Positions 39,749-48,836 of a DNA stretch of 64,000 nucleotides are shown one piece after another. How positions within the stretch are numbered: position 1 is the stretch's first letter; the number at the start of each line of letters is the position of its first letter. The DNA comes from CBDCUF01 sp965222525 (GTDB lineage: Bacteria > Pseudomonadota > Alphaproteobacteria > Rickettsiales > UBA8987), in assembly GCA_965222525.1 (NCBI GenBank), contig OZ244955.1, positions 2,046,001-2,110,000 on the forward strand. The letters run 5' to 3'. The position numbers and the translations under genes were made by a program. The notes under the pieces were generated by a model, which saw nothing but the letters and a program-made list of their open reading frames with translations, ran no database searches and had not been told where the DNA came from.

Positions 39749-41459
39749 TATACAGGCTCATGATAAGACAGGTCGGGCATTTCAATCGGTAAAAAGAGGT
39801 TTGGGATCGGTAAATGGTGCAGTTGCCGGTGTCAGCAGAGCATTTAACAGTATGGCAACTCTTGTTGCCGGAGCTTTGACCGGTGCGGTGGCAAAATCCA
39901 TTCTCGATACTGGTGATAGGATCCACAAACTCGGCCAGCAACTGGAAATCAGTACAGAGATCATATCAGAATACAGGTTAGCAGCAGAACTTACCGGCTC
40001 ATCTATGGAAACATTCGCCAAGGGGATGACCAAATTGGGCAAAAGTGTGTCTGATGCCACTAATGGTCTATCCACTCCTAAGCGAGCATTTGAGGAGTTG
40101 GAGATTTCCGTTGAAGAGATCAAATCCCTCAATATCGATGAACAGTTTGAAGTTGTCGCAGAAGCCATATCCAAGGTAGAGAATCCAGCGCAGCGAGTCC
40201 GGATTGCCATGGACATTATGGGACGCTCCGGGACTGAGTTACTTCCAGCTCTTAGTGGTGGCGCAGAGGGACTCAGGGCAATGCGGGAAGAAGCCCAGCA
40301 ATTGGGACTGACATTATCGCAGGAAGATGCTGAAACTATAGCTGAGTTTAATGATTCTCTGACCAGACTAAAATTATCAATGGAGGCTCTGGCCAGAACT
40401 ATATTGGTAAATATCCTTCCTGCTATTACTGATCTTTCTGATGGTATTAAGGAGTTAATGGTTGATGGTGAAACTTCCAGTAAGTTCTTCAATGAATTGG
40501 GATTAGGATTTTTAGGTATTGCCAATAGTGTAGGATTGGTTAGCGATGAAATGCTCGATCTGGCTGCTGATGAGGCGTTTGAGCGAATAAATGAGAATCA
40601 GAAGAAAATAAACCGCACATTCAGGGAATTTAAGGAAGTTGGTATTGAGTCTGCCGATGATGTAGCGGAGAGTTTGAAGAAAGTCAGGGAAGAACAGGAT
40701 AATCTAGACCGGATTGCGGATAAAATCAAATCCGGGCTTAAAACCCCGGTAGATAAGTTCAATGATTCTGTAGCTGAATTAAATCTGGTGATGGATGCTG
40801 GTAAAATTACTCAAAGTGAGTATAATGCAGAATTGGAGAGATTGCGTACCACTCTCGATAAAACCAATGAAAAAACTGCTACCCTTACCAAACAAACTGA
40901 GGAACTAAACTTCATACAGAAACTCACCGAAGAAGGATTGAAAGGTGAGATAAAAAGCTGGGAAGATTTGGGCAGAGTAGCAATAAATATCCTACAAGAT
41001 ATTATCAATCAGAAGATAAAAGCTGCAAGTGTTGGTGGTAGCGGAGGATCTGGTGATATTCTTGGTTCATTATTTAGCTTAGGAACTAGTTTCTTTGGTG
41101 GCGGGTCATTTGCATCTACCGGTGGCATTCCGCCCGGTGGATTTGCAGCTGCAACCGGTGTTCCATTCGCCGGATTTGCCAATGGTGGATCATTTAAGGT
41201 TGGTGGCTCCGGTGGTACTGATAAAACTCCGGTTAGTTTTATGGCCACCAGAGGTGAACAAGTTACGGTAAAAACTCCAGGACAACAGGGTAAGGACGGA
41301 ATTATCATCAACTATAATATTGATGCAAAAGGTGCATCTCCCGGTGTCAGCACAGAAATTATTGATGCGCTTAAAAAAATAGACTCCAGTATAGAATCCC
41401 GTGCCAAGCGGGTTGTGCAAAATGAAGTTCAGAGAAATCCAGCATTTCTAGTGGGGTGA
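39729..41459 (+). CDS. tail tape measure protein
   Basis: 576 residues. N-terminus VRFDIQAHDKTGRAFQSVKRGLGSVNGAVAGVSRAFNSMATLVAGALTGAV, then repeated helical coiled-coil (ISEYRLAAELTGSSMETFAKGMTKLGKSVSDA; SKVENPAQRVRIAMDIMGRSGTELLPALSGG), ending with Gly-rich and hydrophobic stretches (IPPGGFAAATGVPFAGFANGGSFKVGG). At about 0.15 nm per residue this would give a rather short tail of roughly 85 nm. Starts inside the gpGT reading frame. Confidence 0.9.
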   Translation: MTGVRFDIQAHDKTGRAFQSVKRGLGSVNGAVAGVSRAFNSMATLVAGALTGAVAKSILDTGDRIHKLGQQLEISTEIISEYRLAAELTGSSMETFAKGMTKLGKSVSDATNGLSTPKRAFEELEISVEEIKSLNIDEQFEVVAEAISKVENPAQRVRIAMDIMGRSGTELLPALSGGAEGLRAMREEAQQLGLTLSQEDAETIAEFNDSLTRLKLSMEALARTILVNILPAITDLSDGIKELMVDGETSSKFFNELGLGFLGIANSVGLVSDEMLDLAADEAFERINENQKKINRTFREFKEVGIESADDVAESLKKVREEQDNLDRIADKIKSGLKTPVDKFNDSVAELNLVMDAGKITQSEYNAELERLRTTLDKTNEKTATLTKQTEELNFIQKLTEEGLKGEIKSWEDLGRVAINILQDIINQKIKAASVGGSGGSGDILGSLFSLGTSFFGGGSFASTGGIPPGGFAAATGVPFAGFANGGSFKVGGSGGTDKTPVSFMATRGEQVTVKTPGQQGKDGIIINYNIDAKGASPGVSTEIIDALKKIDSSIESRAKRVVQNEVQRNPAFLVG

Positions 41460-41460
41460 T

Positions 41461-42087
41461 ATGATAACTTACCCGCTAGATATACCACCATCACCCGGAT
41501 TTAAGAGCTTTACTTTTACACCGCAAGCAACTGTTGCTGTAACCCAGTCTCCATCTTCCGGTAAAATGCAGGTGCAAAGATTTGCCCGTCAGCTTATCGG
41601 TATTAGTGTCCAACTGCCACCAATGACCAGAGATGAGGCCGAGCAGTGGAATAGTTTCTTGCTCAAACTCAACGGTAAGGAAGGAACATTCCTTATAGGT
41701 GATCCTGCTGGCAAAATACCCAAGGGTGGTGCAGCGGGCAATCCCGGAACACCATTAGTAAAAGGTGCAGCTCAAACTGCCAATCAGCTGGTTATTGATG
41801 GAGTTCCTGCATCTGTAACAGGATATTTGAAAGCTGGTGATTATATCCAGTTAGGATCTCTGTCTACTGCACGGATTTATAAGGTTCTTGATGATGCGGA
41901 TAGTAATGCATCCGGTGAAGTCACCCTGACTATCTGGCCAGATCTGAGATCATCTCCTGCGGATAATGAGACGGTGATAGTAAGTGATGCTAAGGGGCGG
42001 TTCCGCCTTACTTCTAACGAAATGCCGTGGTCGGTTGATGAGGCAGCTTTATATGATGTTGGGTTTAGCGCAATTGAGGCGATATAA
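41461..42087 (+). CDS. distal tail protein, DUF2460-like
   Basis: 208 residues. Beta-rich: MITYPLDIPPSPGFKSFTFTPQATVAVTQSP, then QLPPMTRDEAEQWNSFLLKLNGKEGTFLIGDPAGK and ending NEMPWSVDEAALYDVGFSAIEAI. It sits where the GTA-type cluster has gp12 (distal tail). The A-T-G at 42087 of the next gene overlaps its stop. Confidence 0.72.
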   Translation: MITYPLDIPPSPGFKSFTFTPQATVAVTQSPSSGKMQVQRFARQLIGISVQLPPMTRDEAEQWNSFLLKLNGKEGTFLIGDPAGKIPKGGAAGNPGTPLVKGAAQTANQLVIDGVPASVTGYLKAGDYIQLGSLSTARIYKVLDDADSNASGEVTLTIWPDLRSSPADNETVIVSDAKGRFRLTSNEMPWSVDEAALYDVGFSAIEAI

Positions 42088-42644
42088 TGGCAAGGAATTT
42101 GACAAATGGTATGGTGACTCACTTCACATCTGAAAATACCAGGCCAATATTACTGATAAAGGGAGAATTTGATTCCGGTAATCTTAATTTATGGACGGGA
42201 CTAGGAGAGTTATTCTGGAATGGTGAAGTATATAACGGCTCCGGAGAGATTCTTAAAATCTCCAAGATTGAGGAAACAACGGAACTCAAAGCCACCGGAG
42301 TAACTTTTACATTATCCGGTGTGGAGCCTGATTTAATAAGTTTGGCATTAAATGAGCCATATCAGGGCAGAGCAGCATCACTCTATATCGCAGCCGTTGA
42401 TGAAAGCGGCATCTTAGTTCCAGATCCATTTTTGATGTTTGAAGCAGAAATGGATGTAATGAATATCAGTGATGATGTGGATGATCCGGTAATTACATTA
42501 TCGGTGGAAAATATTCTGGTGTCACTTCGCCGGGTCATCAAGAGATTCTGGACTAAGGAAGATCAGGCTCTGGAGTTTCCTGATGATCAGGCATTTGATC
42601 TTATACCCAGCTTGCAGGAAAAGGAGATTATCTTTGGTAGATAG
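42087..42644 (+). CDS. tail hub protein, DUF2163-like
   Basis: 185 residues: MARNLTNGMVTHFTSENTRPILLIKGEFDSG, LWTGLGELFWNGEVYNGSGEILKISKIEETTELKATGVTFTLSGV, ending RRVIKRFWTKEDQALEFPDDQAFDLIPSLQEKEI. These are marks of DUF2163/hub proteins found second in the GTA-like tail-tip block. One-base stop/start overlap with both neighbours suggests coupled translation. Confidence 0.75.
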   Translation: MARNLTNGMVTHFTSENTRPILLIKGEFDSGNLNLWTGLGELFWNGEVYNGSGEILKISKIEETTELKATGVTFTLSGVEPDLISLALNEPYQGRAASLYIAAVDESGILVPDPFLMFEAEMDVMNISDDVDDPVITLSVENILVSLRRVIKRFWTKEDQALEFPDDQAFDLIPSLQEKEIIFGR

Positions 42645-43065
42645 AAAAAAGAACTGGGTTCAGTGTTTAGAGCGACAGATTTATGAATCTGCGAGTAAAG
42701 AGTTTCGCTGGAGTGAACATGATTGTACTATGTTTGCCTGCAATTGTATTTTGGCAATAACCGGAATTGACCCAGCTGCGAATTTCAGAGGAAAGTACCA
42801 TAATAAAAAAGAAACAGCGGTTATTTTACAAAATTATGCCGGTGATGGATTGCTAGAAGCAGCTGATAAAATGTGTGCAGAATCCGACTTTGCTAAAATT
42901 CCTCCACTCAAAGCTCAGAGAGGTGATGTTATATATCTAACGTTGGAAGTTGGTGGCACGCTCGGAATAGTAAGTTTGAACGGCAAGGAAATCCTGATTG
43001 CTGCTAAAAAAGGACTCACCACCAGACCACTAGAAATGGCTGAATACGCCTGGAGGGTTGGATAA
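42634..43065 (+). CDS. tail-tip peptidase-like protein (NlpC/P60-like, DUF6950)
   Basis: TTG start at 42634 behind AAGGAGATTATC, giving 143 residues; the upstream ATG at 42583 lies inside the hub gene. Core FRWSEHDCTMFACNCILAITGIDPAANFRGKY has the Cys of the papain-like NlpC/P60 type, and GDVIYLTLEVGGTLGIVSLNGKEILIAAKKG is the second half. The usual His is not obvious (GTLGIV in place of a GHxGI pattern), so activity is uncertain. Third gene in the GTA-like order. Confidence 0.7.
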   Translation: MVDRKKNWVQCLERQIYESASKEFRWSEHDCTMFACNCILAITGIDPAANFRGKYHNKKETAVILQNYAGDGLLEAADKMCAESDFAKIPPLKAQRGDVIYLTLEVGGTLGIVSLNGKEILIAAKKGLTTRPLEMAEYAWRVG

Positions 43066-46000
43066 TGCCACAAGCAGCACCTCTTATTATCAGTGCGGCA
43101 GTGGCAGCTGGCCAGTCTGCTGCGGTTGGATTTACTATCGGTGCGCTGACTGTCGGGCAGACTGCTCTGGTAATTGGTGGTGCATCTCTAGGGTTGGGGT
43201 TGCTTTCAACATCACTATCCTCAAAACCTAAATCTCCCGGATTTACTCCGGTATCTGATAATAGAACTGAGCTTATAAGACAGGCTGCTGCTCCGAGAAG
43301 AATAATATATGGTGAGGCCAGATTATCCGGTGCAATGTTTATTGCCGAAGGTGATAATGGTGATGGGTTTACCAGAATTGCTGTATTGCTGGCTACCCAT
43401 GAGGTGCAGGAAATCGGCGCAGTATATCTCAATGATGATCCGATATACCCCACAGATATTGATGCGTCAGGTAATATTATTTCCGGTAAGTATGCTGGCA
43501 AAGTCAGGATAAAGAAGCATCTTGGTGGTGATGATCAAATTGCTGATCCGGATTTGGTGGCAGAGGTTGCAGAGGCTAATAATAATTTCAGGGCAAGAGG
43601 TAATGCATATCTGTTTATCCGGTTTAAATATGATAGAGAGATATTTCCGCTGGGTATGCCTAAGCCATCGGCCGAAGTTAAGGGTAAGAAATTCTTTGAT
43701 CCGAGATCCGGTGTAGAAGAATGGTCATTAAATCCTATTCTGGCGGCAAGGGACTATCTCACTAACACAAGATATGGCTATAGTGAAAAAGTCAGCAGAA
43801 TTGATGATTCCACAGTGATTGCCTCAGCCAATATATGTGATGAGTTTGTAAATTCAAAAAATACACCAACCGATAATATATCCCATAATGTTACCAGCAT
43901 TGATATTGCAAGAGATGCTATATCGCTGGATTCTGAGATTTGTAAGTTTCAGACTGGTGATAGAGTTGAGGTATCATCTGATGGTACTTTACCGGGTGGA
44001 ATTACAGCTTCCACTTCATATTACACCATAATTGAAAAAAGACGTAAAACTGATGACGTTGATGTAGAAATCAAACTGGCAGCTTCATACGATGATGCAC
44101 TTGCCGGTATTGCTGTAGATATAACTTCTGCCGGTAGTGGTAATATAAAAATTATCAAAACCGGAGAGTCGAGATATACATGCAGTGGTGTTATTATAGT
44201 TGAGCGCGATCCCTGGGATATTCTGACAGATCTCAGAACTTCATTTGCCGGTAAGATCATCAATACTGGCGGATTGTGGTATATTATTGCTGGAAGTTGG
44301 CAGTCTCCAACAATATCGTTGGGTGAGGATGATCTGGTCTCACTGCCTGAGATGCAAACCCGCCATTCCAGAAGAGAGCGGTTTAATACGGTAAAAGGTC
44401 TATATATCTCACCGCTAAATTATGACCAGACTAATGAATATCCAGCTGTCAGCAGCAGTATCTATACATCAGAAGATAGTGTGGAACCAATTCTCTTTGA
44501 TTATGACCTGCCATTTACTACCAGATCTCAAACCGCACAAAGACTGGCTCGAATTGAGCTGAACAAGCACCGAAGAGAAATATTCTTAAAAATCCGTACC
44601 AATCTGTCAGGGTTTTTGGTGCAGGCCGGTGATACAGTGCAATTCTCATACCCCAGATTCGGGTTTGTTGATAAATCGTTTGAGGTAGTAGAATGGGGAT
44701 TTGTTGTTGAGGAACAGGAAGGTTCTCCGATAATTATTGTTGAAATGGGCTTGAGGGAATCTGATGCAACAGTATTTGATTTTGATGAAACAACAGATGA
44801 GATTCTGGTGCAACCTCCACCAAGATCAACTCTACCAAATCCGTTTAATACTGCACCACCGAGTAATCTTCTGCTCTCTAGCGGCACTAATGAATTATTT
44901 GTTGGCAGTGATGGTACAGTGGTATCAGGAATAAGAGCATCATGGGATGCACCGGTAGATGCGTTTGTTGGCAGTTACGAACTGCAATATAAAAAATCCT
45001 CTACTACCAAATATAACAGCATTGTCCTACCGTCAGATGCAACGGAACATATTATCGGTGCAGTGGAAGATGGTGTTGCATATGACATCAGAATCAGTGC
45101 CACTAATACATTTGGTGTGCCAAGTAGTTTTATAGAATCATTAAATCATATTGTTATTGGTAAAACTGAACCTCCGCCAACTCCGACATTATTTAAGGTA
45201 ACCAGACTTGCTGATGGTACCAGAAGGTTTGAATTTTCTCTAACGCCGCTGGCAGATGATGTGCGGGTTGGTGGTGGATTTAAGATTAGATTTAAATTGG
45301 GAACTGAGACCAGCTGGAATGCAATGACAGATCTGCATGAAGGACTACTTACCGTGTCTCCTTTTGAAACTAATGAACTTTCTGCCGGTGATTACACATT
45401 TGCCTGTAAAGCGGTTGATAGCAGCGGTAATGAAAGTATTAATGCGCTGTTTATTCAGGCTACGCTTGGAAATCCCAGACTACGCAGTTCATTATACCAA
45501 CAAATTGAGCATCCCACCTGGCTTGGGGTAAAAACTAATTGTTTTGCTGATGGTGATGGGACTCTCAGAGCAACTTCTACCGGAACATGGGACGATTTGC
45601 CGGCAAGTTGGGATCTGCTTTCTGGTAAGTGGGACACTATAGTTTCCCAGAATACCAGCATTACCTATGAAACCTTGGAAATAGATCTAGGTCTGGAATT
45701 AACATTTACTCCTCTGGCTAGCATATCGGTAAATGGTACTCCGGTTATTGAGGTAAAAGTTGGCAGTAGTACTGATGGTGGTGTAGTTGGCAGCTGGGTT
45801 GATATTAATACTATCGGCCAGGTTAAGGATAAGCAATATGTGCAGTACAGGGTTCAGGTGACAGATACGGTTGCACCATCAATAGAATCGATGATTATCA
45901 TTCTGGATGGTGAGGTTAATATCGAGGATTTTGAGGATGTAAATACTGCTATAGAAAACTCCCCATGGTTCAATCGCATTGCTGCCGGTCATTTCCAGGT

Positions 46001-46199
46001 TGGATCTAAGGAAGGAGCTATAACTTCTATCACCAGAGCAGGATTAACATTACAGAATGTTGGTGCAGGCTGGACGTGGGAGATAATAAATAAAAACAGC
46101 CTCGTTAATGGTCTACCGGCTGCCGAGTTCAAGGTCTACAATAATTCTGCATCACTTGCTGATGCAATTATAGATGTTGAACTAAAAGGCGTAGCTTAA
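43065..46199 (+). CDS. host-specificity/megatron tail-tip protein
   Basis: 1044 residues. N-terminal hydrophobic segment (LIISAAVAAGQSAAVGFTIGALTVGQTALVIGGASLGLGLLSTSL), then the tail-tip domains (PGFTPVSDNRTELIRQAAAPRRIIYGEARLSGAM; ILAARDYLTNTRYGYSEKVSRID; GKIINTGGLWYIIAGSW). A fibronectin III-like domain starts around residue 600 (PPSNLLLSSGTNEL; GIRASWDAPVDAFVGSYELQYKKS), and a discoidin-like beta domain follows (TWDDLPASWDLLSGKWD). It binds the receptor or is the base for fibres. Fourth gene of the GTA-like order. It ends 3 bases before the next gene. Confidence 0.88.
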   Translation: MPQAAPLIISAAVAAGQSAAVGFTIGALTVGQTALVIGGASLGLGLLSTSLSSKPKSPGFTPVSDNRTELIRQAAAPRRIIYGEARLSGAMFIAEGDNGDGFTRIAVLLATHEVQEIGAVYLNDDPIYPTDIDASGNIISGKYAGKVRIKKHLGGDDQIADPDLVAEVAEANNNFRARGNAYLFIRFKYDREIFPLGMPKPSAEVKGKKFFDPRSGVEEWSLNPILAARDYLTNTRYGYSEKVSRIDDSTVIASANICDEFVNSKNTPTDNISHNVTSIDIARDAISLDSEICKFQTGDRVEVSSDGTLPGGITASTSYYTIIEKRRKTDDVDVEIKLAASYDDALAGIAVDITSAGSGNIKIIKTGESRYTCSGVIIVERDPWDILTDLRTSFAGKIINTGGLWYIIAGSWQSPTISLGEDDLVSLPEMQTRHSRRERFNTVKGLYISPLNYDQTNEYPAVSSSIYTSEDSVEPILFDYDLPFTTRSQTAQRLARIELNKHRREIFLKIRTNLSGFLVQAGDTVQFSYPRFGFVDKSFEVVEWGFVVEEQEGSPIIIVEMGLRESDATVFDFDETTDEILVQPPPRSTLPNPFNTAPPSNLLLSSGTNELFVGSDGTVVSGIRASWDAPVDAFVGSYELQYKKSSTTKYNSIVLPSDATEHIIGAVEDGVAYDIRISATNTFGVPSSFIESLNHIVIGKTEPPPTPTLFKVTRLADGTRRFEFSLTPLADDVRVGGGFKIRFKLGTETSWNAMTDLHEGLLTVSPFETNELSAGDYTFACKAVDSSGNESINALFIQATLGNPRLRSSLYQQIEHPTWLGVKTNCFADGDGTLRATSTGTWDDLPASWDLLSGKWDTIVSQNTSITYETLEIDLGLELTFTPLASISVNGTPVIEVKVGSSTDGGVVGSWVDINTIGQVKDKQYVQYRVQVTDTVAPSIESMIIILDGEVNIEDFEDVNTAIENSPWFNRIAAGHFQVGSKEGAITSITRAGLTLQNVGAGWTWEIINKNSLVNGLPAAEFKVYNNSASLADAIIDVELKGVA

Positions 46200-46202
46200 A
46201 AA

Positions 46203-47195
46203 ATGGCTCTACCGGCAAATGCTTCTAATACCAATACTGATCAATCGACTGATGATCCGAAACAGGCACGTACTGATATTAATGACCTGATTACCAAGTT
46301 TAATGATCTACTTGCTCATCTGAATTTATCTCCTTTAACCAGTACTCCTTTGACCCTTGGTTCAGGCTTGGCATCGAGTGGCGGTACTATCAAGATCAAT
46401 GATTTAGGCGTTATATTATCAATGCTGGCGGCAAATTCTGTTGATACATCAAAGATCGTAAATGGTGCTGTCACTCTTGCCAAACTTGCAAATGGTACTG
46501 CTGGTGAAATTATCAGCTTTAATAACCTTAATGCCCCAGCAGCAGTGAATACTGGTAATGTTGGGCAGTTCTTAAAGAGCAATGGTGCCGGGCAACTTCC
46601 ATCATTTGCCGATCTGAATGTTACTCCTCCGACTATCCAAGTGTTTACTGCATCAGGAACCTGGACAAAACCAACCGGATGCACGAGGGTTAAAGTTACC
46701 GTTATTGGCGGCGGTGGAGGAGGTGGTAGTCATGGTCAGGCAGCAGCAGGAGCTGGTGGCGGTGGAACTGCTATTGAATATATCGATGTCGCGTCCGTTT
46801 CTTCTGTCAGTATAACTGTTGGGGCTGGTGGGGCAGGACAGACATTCTCTGCTGGCGGCAATGGAGGAACATCATCTTTTGGTAGTTTTTGTTCCGCGAC
46901 AGGAGGGACTGCTGCTAGTGGTGTTGCAAATGGAGGTTCAGGTGCTGGTTCGGGAGGTAATATCAATATATCCGGTGGTGATGGCGGGGTTGGACTCAGT
47001 GCCGATATTATCAATCATAAATATATTTCCGGAGCTGGTGGTGGTTCAATATTAGGTCAGGGAGGTCTTACTGTTCCTAGCGGTAATGGACAAAATGGCA
47101 AGGGGTACGGTGCTGGTGGCGGAGGTGGAGCATTTAACGGTAATGGTGGAGCTGGTTCTGCCGGAATTGTAATAGTTGAGGAGTATTATGGCTAG
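46203..47195 (+). CDS. glycine-rich tail fibre protein
   Basis: 330 residues. The N-terminal half is an attachment and shaft region (KQARTDINDLITKFNDLLAHLNL; LGVILSMLAANSVDTSKIVNGAVTLAKLANG). Then comes the glycine-rich receptor-binding type domain (FTASGTWTKPTGCTRVKVTVIGGGGGGGSHG, ending GSAGIVIVEEYYG). This domain is known at tips of phage fibres. Its start is 3 bases after the host-specificity gene, so they share an operon. Confidence 0.85.
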   Translation: MALPANASNTNTDQSTDDPKQARTDINDLITKFNDLLAHLNLSPLTSTPLTLGSGLASSGGTIKINDLGVILSMLAANSVDTSKIVNGAVTLAKLANGTAGEIISFNNLNAPAAVNTGNVGQFLKSNGAGQLPSFADLNVTPPTIQVFTASGTWTKPTGCTRVKVTVIGGGGGGGSHGQAAAGAGGGGTAIEYIDVASVSSVSITVGAGGAGQTFSAGGNGGTSSFGSFCSATGGTAASGVANGGSGAGSGGNINISGGDGGVGLSADIINHKYISGAGGGSILGQGGLTVPSGNGQNGKGYGAGGGGGAFNGNGGAGSAGIVIVEEYYG

Positions 47196-47544
47196 AAAAG
47201 CGTTGGTGCATAATGGTGAGATAATCCAGATTGAGAATAAAGTATTTGATGTCCACAAGGATCTCAAATGGATTGATATTGATGACCTTACCAAGATTGG
47301 TGACCAGTTTGACGGGGCTAAAGTTATAAAAAAGCCTGATTCACCTCTACCACCTGAACCTGATTATTTAGAAAAAAGAAAAATCGATAAGGCAAAAGAG
47401 ATCTCTCAGGTTGAAATTAATGAAGCGGTGATTGAGACTATGAACCAATTGAAGCTCAATAATGTTCTGAACTTACCTTCCAAGGCCGATGCGGTGGTTA
47501 ATAAGTCGTTGGCAATTGATAACCGTCATAAGAAACCGGAATGA
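47188..47544 (+). CDS. phage tail fibre assembly-like or accessory protein
   Basis: 118 residues from ATG 47188 (TTGAGGAGTATT upstream). N-terminus MARKALVHNGEIIQIENKVFDVHKDLKWIDIDD is a short beta domain as in proteins that follow fibre genes, with a charged helical remainder (EKRKIDKAKEISQVEINEAVIETMNQLK). It overlaps the fibre gene by 8 bases and ends 4 bases into the next. A fibre chaperone role is inferred from position only. Confidence 0.6.
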   Translation: MARKALVHNGEIIQIENKVFDVHKDLKWIDIDDLTKIGDQFDGAKVIKKPDSPLPPEPDYLEKRKIDKAKEISQVEINEAVIETMNQLKLNNVLNLPSKADAVVNKSLAIDNRHKKPE

Positions 47545-47798
47545 ATATGGCACTCAGCACAGATGACATAAAGCTGGTGGTACAGGAAACAGTTCACGAA
47601 ACCCTGATAAAAATCGGGTTTGATCTGGAACATCCCGTATCCACCCAGCAGGATATAGCTTTCTTACGAAAATCCCGCAAACGATGTGAATCAGTAATAG
47701 CAAAGTTAGTGGCCACGTTGGTCACAGCCGGTGTGTTGGCGGGATTCACCGGAGCTGGCTGGGCTATTATTGAGTTCGTCAAACAGACTGGAGGTTAA
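47541..47798 (+). CDS. small membrane protein, DUF6127/holin-like
   Basis: 85 residues. A soluble helical N-terminus (VVQETVHETLIKIGFDLEHPVSTQQDIAFLRKSRKRCESVIAK) is followed by one transmembrane helix (LVATLVTAGVLAGFTGAGWAIIEF). The layout matches small phage proteins found directly before holins in alphaproteobacterial phages. It overlaps the previous stop by 4 bases. Confidence 0.65.
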   Translation: MNMALSTDDIKLVVQETVHETLIKIGFDLEHPVSTQQDIAFLRKSRKRCESVIAKLVATLVTAGVLAGFTGAGWAIIEFVKQTGG

Positions 47799-47799
47799 A

Positions 47800-47991
47800 A
47801 TGAAGTTTGTACGTAAAATTCTAGATAGGCTTAAAGAACCGTCATCCTATGCATCTCTGGCAGCAGGTTTAGCGATCATCAACGTAAGTGTTGATGCAGA
47901 ATTGCTAAAATATATCACAGCTGCTGGTACAGGTGTTGCTGGGATTATCGGCTTCTTCCTTGCCGAAAAAGGTGAGAAGAAAAATGCATAA
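47800..47991 (+). CDS. holin-like protein
   Basis: 63 residues behind GGAGGTTAAA: MKFVRKILDRLKEPSSYASLAAGLAIINVSVD, then AELLKYITAAGTGVAGIIGFFLAEKGEKKNA. Two hydrophobic helices with a charged end fit a class II-like small holin. Position before the spanin genes supports this. Confidence 0.7.
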   Translation: MKFVRKILDRLKEPSSYASLAAGLAIINVSVDAELLKYITAAGTGVAGIIGFFLAEKGEKKNA

Positions 47992-48064
47992 ACTAATACT
48001 TGGTGTGGCCATTTCTCTGCCTCACATACTATCAGGCTGCACCGAGTTCCTATGGCCGGGATAA
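47984..48064 (+). CDS. very small lipoprotein-like peptide
   Basis: 26 residues, start inside the holin stop: MHKLILGVAISLPHILSGC is a lipoprotein signal (lipobox LSGC) and the mature part is only CTEFLWPG. It could be a lysis-related lipopeptide. The real o-spanin seems to be the gene at 48208. Too short for certainty. Confidence 0.4.
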   Translation: MHKLILGVAISLPHILSGCTEFLWPG

Positions 48065-48068
48065 AATC

Positions 48069-48284
48069 ATGAAAGTTTTTATAACAGCAATTTTAGGTTG
48101 GTTTGGTGATGTTATCTTACGAGGAATTTCTCTCTTCGGAGCATATGCTGCTGGTAAACAGGCCGAGGAACAAGACAATCTGGAAAATACTTTGGATAGA
48201 GTTGAGCATGCCAATAAGATTAAGCATAATACTGATAATTCTGACGATAAATACCTCCTGCACCCAAAGGATCGTGGTGAGTGA
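48069..48284 (+). CDS. i-spanin (Rz)-like protein
   Basis: 71 residues. An N-terminal transmembrane or signal-anchor region (MKVFITAILGWFGDVILRGISLFGAYAAG) is followed by an acidic helix (KQAEEQDNLENTLDRVEHANKI) that would span the periplasm. The o-spanin gene lies within it in another frame, the classic Rz/Rz1 arrangement. Confidence 0.65.
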   Translation: MKVFITAILGWFGDVILRGISLFGAYAAGKQAEEQDNLENTLDRVEHANKIKHNTDNSDDKYLLHPKDRGE

Positions 48285-48402
48285 TTATTGTTTGATTGCC
48301 CATCCTATATATTTATCGCATGATGAAGTTGAGATCATTTCCACCTCAACAAAAAAGTCTCTTCGCGCTCATAACAAGGTCTATGAAGAATTGTGTGATT
48401 GA
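48208..48402 (+). CDS. o-spanin (Rz1)-like lipoprotein, nested in the Rz-like gene
   Basis: 64 residues in the +1 frame relative to the i-spanin. MPIRLSIILIILTINTSC is a lipoprotein signal with lipobox NTSC. The mature part DYCLIAHPIYLS, then IISTSTKKSLRAHNKVYEELCD has the paired Cys and the YCLI..PIYxS ... HN..Y..LC pattern that I know from small proteins at the end of alphaproteobacterial phage lysis cassettes. It starts 76 bases before the end of the i-spanin gene and extends 118 bases beyond it. Confidence 0.65.
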   Translation: MPIRLSIILIILTINTSCTQRIVVSDYCLIAHPIYLSHDEVEIISTSTKKSLRAHNKVYEELCD

Positions 48403-48492
48403 TAAATGCTGTTTTCTATAGATACACAGCCAGTTTTGTAGTATAAAGGATGTCCGGAGGGTGGTTTAATCTAATTAATAGGAGAGTTTACT

Positions 48493-48729
48493 ATGAGCAA
48501 TAAAGCAACTTTTTATCATGCCGGTTGTCCCGTATGTGTGGAAGCTGAGCAAAAGATCCTGAATATCGCCGATAAGGATAATGTCGAAATTGTCCATCTC
48601 GGAGAGGATAAAGGCCGTATTTCAGAAGCCGAATCAGCTGGTGTAAAATCAGTTCCAGCATTGGTTGTAGATGGTTCTCCACTGCACATTAACTTTGGCG
48701 CATCACTTGATGATGTTAAGGCTGCATAG
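48493..48729 (+). CDS. thioredoxin-fold protein with CPVC motif
   Basis: 78 residues: TFYHAGCPVCVEAEQKILNIADKD carries the CxxC redox site near residue 12-15, and SVPALVVDGSPLHINFG has the cis-Pro of thioredoxin folds. It lacks a signal peptide, so it is cytosolic. It is separated from the lysis genes and has its own ribosome site (GGAGAGTTT), so it is probably a moron. A strong terminator follows at 48799. Confidence 0.75.
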   Translation: MSNKATFYHAGCPVCVEAEQKILNIADKDNVEIVHLGEDKGRISEAESAGVKSVPALVVDGSPLHINFGASLDDVKAA

Positions 48730-48798
48730 TACAAGACTTGACTAATCGTGAGGTTCTTTATACATCAAACGTAAGGATTGGGCTTTTCCCGGTCGACT

Positions 48799-48836
48799 AA
48801 GGGGCGTTGGATTTTTCTGGTGCCCCTTCGTTTTTT
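48799..48836. terminator. bidirectional-type terminator
   Basis: AAGGGGC (48799-48805) pairs with GCCCCTT (48822-48828), followed by CGTTTTTTAG on the plus strand. It lies between the thioredoxin-fold gene and the convergent XRE gene. Confidence 0.85.

Noticed and set aside
47984..48064. 26-residue lipopeptide as the o-spanin
   Set aside because: Mature part is too short to cross to the i-spanin; the nested 48208-48402 lipoprotein fits better.
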